Source: Planctomycetota bacterium (GTDB lineage Bacteria; Planctomycetota; PUPC01; JACPCR01). Taken from it: a stretch of DNA of 18,372 nucleotides. Of this stretch, positions 1-6,759 are shown one piece after another. The position numbers were made by a program, and so were the translations under genes. Below the pieces are notes generated by a model. That model saw only the letters and a program-made list of their open reading frames with translations. It was not told the DNA's origin and ran no database searches. The stretch spans positions 1-18,372 of the forward strand of contig JASLXP010000186.1 of the NCBI GenBank assembly GCA_030740295.1, read 5' to 3'. Within the stretch, counting starts at the first letter, position 1; each line of letters opens with the position of its first letter.

Positions 1-721
1 TGTAATCGTGGTCCTCAAAGTACGCCAGTTTCACCTCGCTCGGATCGAGGGTGATGGTCAGGTGTGAGACATTCGGGAAGACGATACCGTCGGCGACGGC
101 CTGGGCGCGGCGTTTGAGTGGGTCGAGGACTTGAAGCTGGATAGTGGATTCCAGTGGAATGACTGCCGGGCTGAGTCGTGGCGTGTGCGGGCAGATGGGG
201 GTAGCGCAGAGGACCCTCAGACTTGGGTGACATGCGGGGCCGGCCGCGGAGAAGTTGTAGGCCGTTGAGCCGAGTGCGGTGCAGAAGACCATGCCGTCAC
301 AGACCATCTTTTCTACGACGGTGATTTCATCGATCATGATTCGGAGATGAATGGCCTGGGGGACCATGCGCTCCAGGTAGATATCGTTAATCGCTGCCGC
401 TTCCCAGGTCTGGCCATCGATGCTCTGCGCGTGGGTGCGGATGCGGGGGAAGCTCCGGATGGTGTAACTCTTCGATTGAAGCCGGCAGACGAGTTCTTCA
501 GAGTCTTCAGGAAGGTTGTTCAATAGAAAACCTACCGAGCCGCAATTGATACCGAGGAAGACCGCATTGGGTGAATAATGCTCACGCACAGCGCGCAACA
601 TGAATCCATCTCCGCCGAGCACGATGTTGACGTGTTCATCACCCTCGAGATCGACACGCTCTGCAAGAAACTCATGCAGGCTTGCGGCCTTGGGATTTTC
701 TTCATCGTAGAGAATCTTCAT
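1..721 (-). CDS. nadK: NAD kinase (ATP-NAD kinase), 3' end cut off by window edge
   Basis: This cytosolic enzyme phosphorylates NAD to NADP. I translated the minus strand from the ATG at 719-721; 240 residues are visible before the window ends, so an estimated 20-50 C-terminal residues are missing. Family motifs are clear: GGDG at residues 36-39 (Asp38 is the expected catalytic residue), INCGSVGFL at 58-66, NDIYLER at 112-118, and the signature DGMVFCTALGSTAYNFSAAGP from about 142, which matches the family's DG...TPtGSTAYslSAGGP. The residue after GGDG is Phe, where Thr or Ser is usual. No good Shine-Dalgarno precedes the ATG. It is divergent from the FHA/kinase-like gene at 921. The family call is secure; the missing end cannot be judged. 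Confidence 0.95.
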   Translation of the reverse strand, partial: MKILYDEENPKAASLHEFLAERVDLEGDEHVNIVLGGDGFMLRAVREHYSPNAVFLGINCGSVGFLLNNLPEDSEELVCRLQSKSYTIRSFPRIRTHAQSIDGQTWEAAAINDIYLERMVPQAIHLRIMIDEITVVEKMVCDGMVFCTALGSTAYNFSAAGPACHPSLRVLCATPICPHTPRLSPAVIPLESTIQLQVLDPLKRRAQAVADGIVFPNVSHLTITLDPSEVKLAYFEDHDY

Positions 722-743
722 GGTTCTTAACTTAATCTTCGTC

Positions 744-786
744 GGATTCAGGATTCAAGAGGACTCACTGTGAATCCATCTGAATC
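744..786. repeat. Cluster of GGATTCA / TGAATCC motifs between divergent genes
   Basis: Two tandem copies of GGATTCA (744-750 and 751-757) are followed by two inverted copies, TGAATCC (771-777) and TGAATC (781-786). Copies 751-757 and 771-777 can pair as a 7-bp stem with a 13-nt loop. The cluster lies in the 199-nt gap between divergently transcribed nadK and the FHA/kinase-like gene, where an operator would sit. No regulator is known, and the repeats could be chance. I saw no convincing sigma-70 promoter in the rest of this gap. Confidence 0.35.
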
Positions 787-920
787 AAACTCCTGATGTT
801 ACTGAGGATATTCGAAAAGGCGATAACGGTAGCCAAAACCTGATGCCTCTCCTGTTTGGATCCGTTAACCTGTTGGGTGTCTTCATGCGACATGTTTGAA
901 ACAAGCAGACGGAGGGGTTC

Positions 921-2525
921 ATGCCGGCCAGGCTAATGGCCATTGAGGGGTTCATATCCGGGCAGACATTCTTTGTGCCGGATGACGAGCCGCTGCGGAT
1001 CGGGCGTATGCCGGACGCGGAGATACCGATCATGGAGCAATCCATGTCGCGTAATCACTGCGAAGTCTTCAGGAAAGGCAATGCGTACATGTTGCTCGAC
1101 CAGGGCTCGAGCAACGGAACTTTTGTCAATGACAAACGCACGGAAACTTGTGTCCTGAAATCGGGCGACGAGGTGCGAACAGGCTCTATCAAATTCGTTT
1201 TTGCCATTGATGAGGAGGCAGCGAAGGAAATACCCACCAAGCTAATCCTGGTTCCTGAAGCGGAGGAGAAAGGAAGCAAAGACAGGCAGTTCGAAGCAGA
1301 GAAAAGCGGCCGGAAGGATTCGGCTCTGATACAGCTCCTCGAGCCACTGAGGCAGCAGAGAATTCCAAATGCTTCGCCAGAAGCCAAAACGATTGCCGAA
1401 CCGAAGGATGTGCCTGAAACCATCAAGCCGAAAACAGTGGCTCAGGGATCTTCACCGGCACTGGAACGGATTCGGCCAGAACAGGAGAAAAAGGAAGCGG
1501 CGAAGAAGGGTACGCACCCGGCTATCGAAGCCGGTGTGCCAACCATCAGCGAACCGCGGAAAAGACCGGCGCCACCTTCAAAACGACATTTTGTCAACCG
1601 TTGCCCAAACTGCACGAAGCCGATCTATCAGGACGAGATGGACAGCGGCCAATGCAAGACGCTGGAAGCCAAACTACACTGCCCCGGATGCACGGAATGC
1701 ATCGAGCTCGTCGGTAAAGACTTCGGCGATTACCACGTGTTCGGGCTGCTATCCATCAGCTCTATTGGAGCCATTTATAGAGCGCAGCATATCGAGACCG
1801 ATCATCCGGTGGCGCTGAAGATCATGACGCGTGAGGCGGCCAAAGGTGAAGACGCGGTCCTGCGGTATATCCGGCAAGCCAAAGTTGGTAAGGAGATCGA
1901 TCATCCGAACATTGCGGCGATTTACGATCTTGGCGCGTTTGAGGGCAAGCCGTTCATCGTGATTCAATTCATAGCCGGCCAGTCACTGATGAGCATGATT
2001 CATCAGAAAGGCAAGCTGACTCAGAAGGAGGCCGCGGCCTTTGTCTGGCCCATCGCAGATGGGCTTTACCACGCGCACGAACGCGACATCATCATCCGGG
2101 ATTTTCGACCCCACCTCATCAAGATCAGTCAGAAAAGTGTTCCCATCCTGACCGACCTGGGCCTTGCCAAGAGCATCAGCGATCCCGGCAGCCAGTTGAC
2201 CGGACAGCATCAGCGGGTTGGCAAGCCGGGCTACCTCGCCCCGGAGCAGATCCGAACCGAAAAGAAACTCGACCACCGCGTCGACATCTACGCGCTCGGC
2301 GCCACTCTCTACCACGCGGTAACCGGGCGTCCTCCTTTCGTCGGTGAGACCGCGCGTGAGATCATGCAGAAGACGCTCGGCGACCCGGCGCCGAATCCGA
2401 CAGAGTTCAATACCGGTCTCTCGGACGATTTCGTTCTGGCTATAGCCACTGCTATGGCTAAGAAGCCCGAGGAGCGGTTTATAAGCGCGAAGCAATTTGG
2501 CGCTGTTTTAAAGCACTTTGCGTGA
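921..2525 (+). CDS. FHA domain / zinc-ribbon / Ser-Thr kinase-fold protein, probable pseudokinase
   Basis: This is a 534-residue cytoplasmic protein with no membrane segment. An N-terminal FHA domain (about 5-95) has RIGR at 26-29, SRNH at 43-46 and SSNGTFVN at 63-70, so it should bind phosphothreonine peptides. A charged, Pro/Lys/Glu-rich linker (100-220) leads to a zinc-ribbon-like knuckle (C228, C231, C254, C257). A Hanks-type kinase fold covers 268-534. It keeps the VALK lysine (K300), the Asp of IRD (D394), DLG (412-414), APE (440-442) and the DxxxxG helix-F motif. The glycine loop reads LSISSIG, the alpha-C Glu position is Gln319, HRD is IRD, the catalytic-loop Lys is Arg396 and the metal-binding Asn is Leu399. 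I infer a signalling scaffold or very weak kinase. GGAGGGG at 911-917 supports the start. Confidence 0.85.
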   Translation: MPARLMAIEGFISGQTFFVPDDEPLRIGRMPDAEIPIMEQSMSRNHCEVFRKGNAYMLLDQGSSNGTFVNDKRTETCVLKSGDEVRTGSIKFVFAIDEEAAKEIPTKLILVPEAEEKGSKDRQFEAEKSGRKDSALIQLLEPLRQQRIPNASPEAKTIAEPKDVPETIKPKTVAQGSSPALERIRPEQEKKEAAKKGTHPAIEAGVPTISEPRKRPAPPSKRHFVNRCPNCTKPIYQDEMDSGQCKTLEAKLHCPGCTECIELVGKDFGDYHVFGLLSISSIGAIYRAQHIETDHPVALKIMTREAAKGEDAVLRYIRQAKVGKEIDHPNIAAIYDLGAFEGKPFIVIQFIAGQSLMSMIHQKGKLTQKEAAAFVWPIADGLYHAHERDIIIRDFRPHLIKISQKSVPILTDLGLAKSISDPGSQLTGQHQRVGKPGYLAPEQIRTEKKLDHRVDIYALGATLYHAVTGRPPFVGETAREIMQKTLGDPAPNPTEFNTGLSDDFVLAIATAMAKKPEERFISAKQFGAVLKHFA

Positions 2526-2674
2526 AGCTTTGCGGCTATCATCAAAAACAACCTGAAATCTGAAACAAAAGCCCATTGCTGGTGGATGTTCGCAGCTTTG
2601 TTTTATATACCTCCCGCTTCATGGGAAGCGCCCTTCGGTGAGGCGCAGAATCTGACAGATCACACACAAGAATC

Positions 2675-3310
2675 ATGCACAAGTACATATTTATGGGCAT
2701 CCAGGGCAGTGGTAAGAGCACGCAGGCAAAGATGCTCATGGATGATTATGACCTGGTTCACATCAGCGTCGGCGACATCTTTCGCTGGAATATTCAGATG
2801 CACACCAAGCTGGGAGCCCGTGTGAGGAGGATAATCGACGAGGGCAAGCTGGTATCAGACGATATCGTTGAGGAGATCGTCCGTGATCGACTCGATATCC
2901 ATGACTGGAATTACGGGTTCATCCTCGACGGCTTCCCACGGAATCACCCTCAGGCGGAATTCTTCCTGGAAAGCTACGACGTCGACGCGATTGTCCACAT
3001 AGAAGTCCCCGATGACGAAATCCTCAGACGTATCGACGCCCGAAGGCTCTGTGATAGCTGCGGCCTCGACTACAATCTCATCGAGCACCGCTCAAAAGTC
3101 GAGGACAAATGTGACGTCTGCGGCGGCAGGTTGGTGCGGCGCCCGGATGACGAAGAATCCGCAGCGCGACAGCGTATGCAGGATTACCATGAAAAGACCA
3201 GACCGATCCTCGAGGTCTTCGCTCGTAAAGAACTCGCCATCATGGTGGACGGTCAGAAAAAACCAGACGAGATTCAGGCCGAGATTCGCTCTCGTCTCGG
3301 ACTTGAATAG
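2675..3310 (+). CDS. adk: Adenylate kinase with zinc-binding LID
   Basis: The enzyme interconverts ATP + AMP and 2 ADP in the cytosol. The protein has 211 residues, normal for the long bacterial form. The P-loop is GIQGSGKST (8-16), where GPPGAGKGT is usual. DGFPRN (85-90) is the AMP-site motif, usually DGFPRT. The LID (about 121-158) carries a zinc site built from C126, C129, C146 and C149. The C-terminal RQRMQDYHEKTRPI segment is typical of the family. The gene is not in the ribosomal-protein cluster where adk often sits. No strong Shine-Dalgarno precedes the ATG, but the P-loop starts 8 residues in, so the start is well placed. It lies 149 nt downstream of the kinase-like gene on the same strand and may have its own promoter. 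Confidence 0.93.
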   Translation: MHKYIFMGIQGSGKSTQAKMLMDDYDLVHISVGDIFRWNIQMHTKLGARVRRIIDEGKLVSDDIVEEIVRDRLDIHDWNYGFILDGFPRNHPQAEFFLESYDVDAIVHIEVPDDEILRRIDARRLCDSCGLDYNLIEHRSKVEDKCDVCGGRLVRRPDDEESAARQRMQDYHEKTRPILEVFARKELAIMVDGQKKPDEIQAEIRSRLGLE

Positions 3311-3341
3311 AGCCTGCCAGATCCTCGGAGACAGTTGTTTA

Positions 3342-3361
3342 GGCCCGCCAACGAGCGGGCC
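3342..3361 (+). other. 7-bp GC-rich hairpin downstream of adk
   Basis: GGCCCGC and GCGGGCC form a perfect 7-bp stem with a 6-nt loop, 31 nt after the adk stop. No T-run follows, so it is at best a weak terminator or an mRNA 3'-end stabiliser. The rest of the gap from 3311 to 3568 shows no gene. Confidence 0.4.
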
Positions 3362-3568
3362 CGCAAATCGTCGAAGCAACAGCCTGCATTGGCACCGCAG
3401 TCAGGAACGAGGGACGCCCGTCCGCAGGGCAGGGATTCGCAAACAGACTGCTGCGGCTGCGATAATCCACACAATATTTCAGCGGCATTCGTATCTCAGC
3501 GCTTTCATGTTCTGTTCCTTAATCCCGGCGAAAAACCGGCCACATACAAGTTATTGGGGATAAGTCTA

Positions 3569-3597
3569 TTGACAGCCCAATTTACGGGTGCTAATAT
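3569..3597 (+). promoter_or_regulatory. Strong sigma-70-type promoter for the zinc-ribbon gene
   Basis: A consensus -35 box TTGACA (3569-3574) and a near-consensus -10 box TAATAT (3592-3597) are separated by exactly 17 bp. Transcription would start near 3604, giving a leader of about 115 nt before the ATG at 3720. It is the closest match to a housekeeping promoter that I found in the window. Confidence 0.8.
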
Positions 3598-3609
3598 CTC
3601 CCGCCTCAG

Positions 3610-3723
3610 ATGGATGGCAATGGCAAACCCCTACCTGTAACCCGGCGAATCACCCCAGCCCTACCCAAGTCTCAAATTGGTTTTACAGTTTTTTCATGCT
3701 GTCCCGGTAGGAGGTCTACATGA
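3610..3723 (+). CDS. Possible 37-codon leader ORF overlapping the zinc-ribbon start (speculative)
   Basis: An ATG at 3610, only about 6 nt after the predicted transcription start, opens a 37-codon frame whose TGA stop (3721-3723) overlaps the zinc-ribbon ATG as ATGA. The peptide would be basic and end in CCPGRRST. There is no room for a Shine-Dalgarno, so translation would have to be nearly leaderless. The overlap would allow translational coupling, yet the downstream gene already has its own strong ribosome-binding site. The peptide resembles nothing I recognise, and the frame may be open by chance. Confidence 0.2.
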   Translation: MDGNGKPLPVTRRITPALPKSQIGFTVFSCCPGRRST

Positions 3724-3893
3724 CCGTTCAAGAGGCTAACGAAACAAAGAAGTGGTTGCGCTGTCTGCGCTGCGGTAAGCAAATGTGGACAGATCGTTGT
3801 CATCGTATCTGCAAGAAATGCCAGAGACGTAACAACGCCCAACATGTCAAGGATCGAGTCCGAATCGCTTCGACAAGCAACCGCAGAGACTGA
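3720..3893 (+). CDS. 57-residue basic zinc-ribbon microprotein
   Basis: I found this gene by translation. It encodes 57 residues rich in Arg and Lys. Zinc ligands are likely C15-x2-C18 and C31-x2-C34, with C27 and H28 beside the second pair. The core CLRCGKQMWTDRCHRICKKC resembles small bacterial and phage zinc-finger proteins of the pattern CxxCGK.F....NRxCxxC. The Shine-Dalgarno TAGGAGGT lies 6-7 nt before the ATG. The gene stands alone between a consensus promoter (3569-3597) and a strong terminator (3921-3956), which suggests steady, high expression. A nucleic-acid-binding or ribosome-associated role is inferred from charge and zinc motif only; no function can be assigned. Confidence 0.85.
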   Translation: MTVQEANETKKWLRCLRCGKQMWTDRCHRICKKCQRRNNAQHVKDRVRIASTSNRRD

Positions 3894-3920
3894 CACCTCT
3901 GTTACTGATTCTTGCTGAAA

Positions 3921-3956
3921 GCTCGGTGGCGTCTCCATACGCCACCGGGCTTTTTT
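3921..3956 (+). terminator. Intrinsic terminator after the zinc-ribbon gene
   Basis: An 11-bp stem (3921-3931 with 3940-3950, one G-U pair) encloses the 8-nt loop TCTCCATA and is followed directly by six Ts. It starts 28 nt after the zinc-ribbon stop codon and is the best intrinsic terminator in the window. Confidence 0.92.
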
Positions 3957-4072
3957 GTTTCCGTTTCGTTATTTGAGTCTATATTCTCTCGCACAGGCGT
4001 GTCTGAGCTGCCGCGGGGCACAGCGCTATTGTGGTCTCGACGCTTCGCGACAAGATTCAGGAGGACCTCGAT

Positions 4073-5287
4073 ATGGCCAACCAGAAACCCTCCCGCCGGC
4101 GAAGCCAGAAAAACCGGAAGCAGGCGAGCGGCGGAACGCTGGATCTTGAGAGGCGGGCCGAGAAAATTTACCGTGAGATAGAGGAACTGTCCCGCGATCT
4201 CCTCCACTGCCGATATCACGGCCAGGAGGCCCATTTCCCGCCCCTCAAGCTGGAACTGTCTGTTTCGCCATTTCAGAAGTCAGAGGAAGGTACCTCCGGC
4301 GGCTCTGAAATCATAGGTCAGTTTCTCAGCCAGATGGAAAATGCCTTTCGCCCGGAGGGCTTCAAAGAAGGCCGCATCTATTGCTATCTCTGCGAATCCG
4401 CGGATTGCACACATTCTGAACCGACCTCTCCCAAAGCCGTGTTCGTCGGCTACTCCACCAACGGCAAGCCCGATTGGGAAGATTTCTCCAATTTCCTGCT
4501 CCATCAGTCTGAATCCCGTGCTGACCAACTCTACGAAAAACGTCCGCTGGTAATTGCGATCCCGCAGCACGGAGACGACCTGCACGCCAATCAGCTCTCC
4601 GCTTTTGGCCGCACCTCGCCTACCCACCACATTCTGGGGCAGGTTGTTTCCGGCTATTACAAAGAATCTGAGAAGGAAACAGGCGGACGCTGGGCTGTAT
4701 CACTGCAGGCAGTCGAATATCGAATGCGGGATGGCCGGCCCAGACTGGATCTGAATGTGGTCAGCGGGGCTCTGGGCTCGGCGGGCCTCTCGGGCATACT
4801 CACTCAGCAGAATGACGAAGGCCTCTATGCGACTGTTGCACGTGCCCGGGGGATGATCGGCTCGATAGGTGAGCGGTCGATCAATCGGCGAACCGGCGAA
4901 TGGTACAGCCGTAAATTCGAATCAAATGTTTACGACGTCCTCCAGAATCTGGCACGTTTCCTCGAGCGCAACGATCACCACCACCGCAGCCGAACCAGAC
5001 ACGCCCGCATAGAACGTACACGCTCCGACCGACCGATCTCCTCGGCACTCAGCGACACCGAACGCGCCCGGGACACCGATGTCTTTATCGACTCAAGAAA
5101 CTCCACCATCGTGGTCATCGGCCCACACAACCGCACCCACGTTTTCAATGCCGAGGGCCGCCTCGTCACCAGCATCAACTACGAAGGCGATGAGATAAAG
5201 CGTAAGCTCCGCATCCGGCACTGGACCCCGGCGACTGCCGAGGAGACCCAGAAATTCCGAAGAGCAGTGGCAGCCTTCAGGAGGTGA
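4073..5287 (+). CDS. Conserved-looking protein of unknown function with CxxCx4CxH motif
   Basis: I do not recognise this 404-residue family. I chose the ATG at 4073, not the in-frame GTG at 4031, because AGGAGG lies 8 nt upstream of the ATG. The N-terminus is very basic (RRRSQKNRK, 8-16). A zinc-site-like motif C104-x2-C107-x4-C112-x-H114 recalls SWIM-type CxC...CxH fingers but has different spacing. It is followed by KAVFVGYSTNGKPDWEDF. A His/Arg-rich stretch (about 299-320) separates a final module that includes VFIDSRNSTIVVIGPHNRTHVFNAEG. No signal peptide or membrane helix is visible. ruvC follows 42 nt later, suggesting shared transcription and perhaps a nucleic-acid role, which is inference. 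A weak promoter (TTGTTT, 19-bp spacer, TATATT at 3980-3985) lies upstream. Confidence 0.85.
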   Translation: MANQKPSRRRSQKNRKQASGGTLDLERRAEKIYREIEELSRDLLHCRYHGQEAHFPPLKLELSVSPFQKSEEGTSGGSEIIGQFLSQMENAFRPEGFKEGRIYCYLCESADCTHSEPTSPKAVFVGYSTNGKPDWEDFSNFLLHQSESRADQLYEKRPLVIAIPQHGDDLHANQLSAFGRTSPTHHILGQVVSGYYKESEKETGGRWAVSLQAVEYRMRDGRPRLDLNVVSGALGSAGLSGILTQQNDEGLYATVARARGMIGSIGERSINRRTGEWYSRKFESNVYDVLQNLARFLERNDHHHRSRTRHARIERTRSDRPISSALSDTERARDTDVFIDSRNSTIVVIGPHNRTHVFNAEGRLVTSINYEGDEIKRKLRIRHWTPATAEETQKFRRAVAAFRR

Positions 5288-5329
5288 GCCCATCAATCAT
5301 CCGACCAACAACCGTTAACCATTCCGCAA

Positions 5330-5812
5330 ATGCGCGTCCTTGGCATCGATCCCGGTACCGTCACCTGCGGCTATGGCGTCATTGACTATCGAAGCAACAG
5401 CTTCCAGTCTGTGGCCTATGGCGCGATCAGGTGCAAGCCTAAAACACCGTTCGAAGAGCGACTTGCCACGATATTCACGGGCCTGGAAGAAATCATCGAG
5501 CAGCACAAGCCCGACTGCGTAGCCATCGAAGAGGCATTCGCCGGCAAGAGCATCCAGACTGCGTTGCGAATCGGTGAAGCGAGGGGCATCGCAATTCTGT
5601 CCGCTTCCAAAGTCGGCCTGCCGGTGTCTCAATACCCGCCCCGGCTGGTGAAGAAAGCGGTGGTCGGTGCAGGGGGCGCGCACAAATCACAGGTGCAGAA
5701 AATGGTACAGGTCGTCCTTTCTCTCCCGGAGCTTCCTAAGCCGGATGATGCATCGGATGCGCTGGCCATTGCCATCTGCCATTGCCATCGGGCGGACGGA
5801 AGAATGGGATGA
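5330..5812 (+). CDS. ruvC: Holliday-junction resolvase RuvC
   Basis: This endonuclease cuts Holliday junctions during recombinational repair, working with RuvAB, whose genes are not in this window. The protein has 160 residues, the usual size. Its RNase-H-like fold motifs are complete: LGIDPGT with D7, IEEAFAGKS with E67, and PDDASDALAIAICHCH with D140 and D143, matching the four acidic catalytic residues known in E. coli RuvC. The start is fixed by family alignment, since the GIDPG strand begins at residue 5. No Shine-Dalgarno is evident, so translation may depend on coupling with the upstream 404-residue gene 42 nt away. Confidence 0.95.
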   Translation: MRVLGIDPGTVTCGYGVIDYRSNSFQSVAYGAIRCKPKTPFEERLATIFTGLEEIIEQHKPDCVAIEEAFAGKSIQTALRIGEARGIAILSASKVGLPVSQYPPRLVKKAVVGAGGAHKSQVQKMVQVVLSLPELPKPDDASDALAIAICHCHRADGRMG

Positions 5813-5921
5813 TGCGGAACAGTGGTATGGTGGTGGCGCGGAGCAATGCTGCAGAGATTAGGTCTGTAGTGACCGGCTTGAGCTCCAGATCCCCTTAGAA
5901 CGGGTCACCGTGAGCTAACCG

Positions 5922-5951
5922 TGGACTTCTCATTCCATTGGCCGCTATACT
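5922..5951 (+). promoter_or_regulatory. Possible promoter for fabG-like gene
   Basis: TGGACT (5922-5927, 4 of 6 matches to TTGACA) and TATACT (5946-5951) are separated by 18 bp. Transcription would start near 5958, about 38 nt before the chosen ATG. The -35 box is weak. Confidence 0.35.
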
Positions 5952-5995
5952 TACCGCGAAGAGCCAAGACCCCTTTCACCATTCCATTCTTCTCT

Positions 5996-6730
5996 ATGTT
6001 ACTTGAAGGAAAGACAGCCATTGTAACCGGAGGCTCTCGCGGTATCGGCAGGGCCATTGTGAACACATTTGTCGCTGAAGGCGCGAAAGTGATCTTTACC
6101 TTCTTGAGTAACGCGGAAGCCGCCGCGAGCGCGGCAGACGCCGCGGGCGAAAACGCCATCGCGATGCAGAGCGACGTGCGTGATGCGGATTCTGTCAAGG
6201 CGGTGATCGGCGCAGTCAAGGATCAATTAGGCGGGTTGGATATCCTGGTCAACAACGCGGGACTGTTGAAGGAACAGATGCTGGCGTTTACGAAAGAAGC
6301 TGACTGGGACGAAATCATGGACACCAACCTCAAGGGCGCCTTCCTGTTTACCAAGGGAGTCGTCCGCCTGATGGCGAGGAAGCGTGCCGGCCGCGTTATC
6401 AACATTTCTTCGGATGCCGCACTGCTGGGTGATGTTCAGAGAGCGGGTTACTGTGCGGCGAAGGCGGGGATGATCGGTCTCACCAGGTCGGTCGCCAGGG
6501 AGGTCGCCACCCAGGGCATTACCGTGAACGCAGTTTCGCCCGGCATCATCGAGACCGACATGATAGCCCACCTCGACGAACAGAAGCGCGACGCCTACAT
6601 GCAACACATCCCCGCACGCCGCTTCGGCGACGCGCAGGATGTTGCCCACCTCGTGGCTTTCCTGGCTTCGGACAAAGCCTCGTACATTACCGGTCAGGTA
6701 CTGTCCGTGGATGGCGGGCTGCATATGTGA
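5996..6730 (+). CDS. fabG: 3-oxoacyl-ACP reductase-like short-chain dehydrogenase (FabG type)
   Basis: This NADPH-dependent enzyme likely reduces 3-oxoacyl-ACP in fatty-acid elongation. The 244 residues match the usual FabG length when the ATG at 5996 is used. An in-frame GTG at 5921 would add 25 residues unlike the family and would overlap the candidate promoter. The Rossmann motif TGGSRGIG is at 11-18, NNAG at 86-89, Asn111 aligns with the active-site Asn, and the catalytic Ser139, Tyr152 and Lys156 are present. The C-terminal ITGQVLSVDGG is typical of FabG. The gene is isolated from other fatty-acid genes and ends only 29 nt from the convergent DUF1080 gene, with no obvious terminator between. 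Another substrate within the SDR family cannot be excluded. Confidence 0.88.
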   Translation: MLLEGKTAIVTGGSRGIGRAIVNTFVAEGAKVIFTFLSNAEAAASAADAAGENAIAMQSDVRDADSVKAVIGAVKDQLGGLDILVNNAGLLKEQMLAFTKEADWDEIMDTNLKGAFLFTKGVVRLMARKRAGRVINISSDAALLGDVQRAGYCAAKAGMIGLTRSVAREVATQGITVNAVSPGIIETDMIAHLDEQKRDAYMQHIPARRFGDAQDVAHLVAFLASDKASYITGQVLSVDGGLHM

Positions 6731-6759
6731 AGCGGAGCGGAATCTCCTCTTCACCTGAA

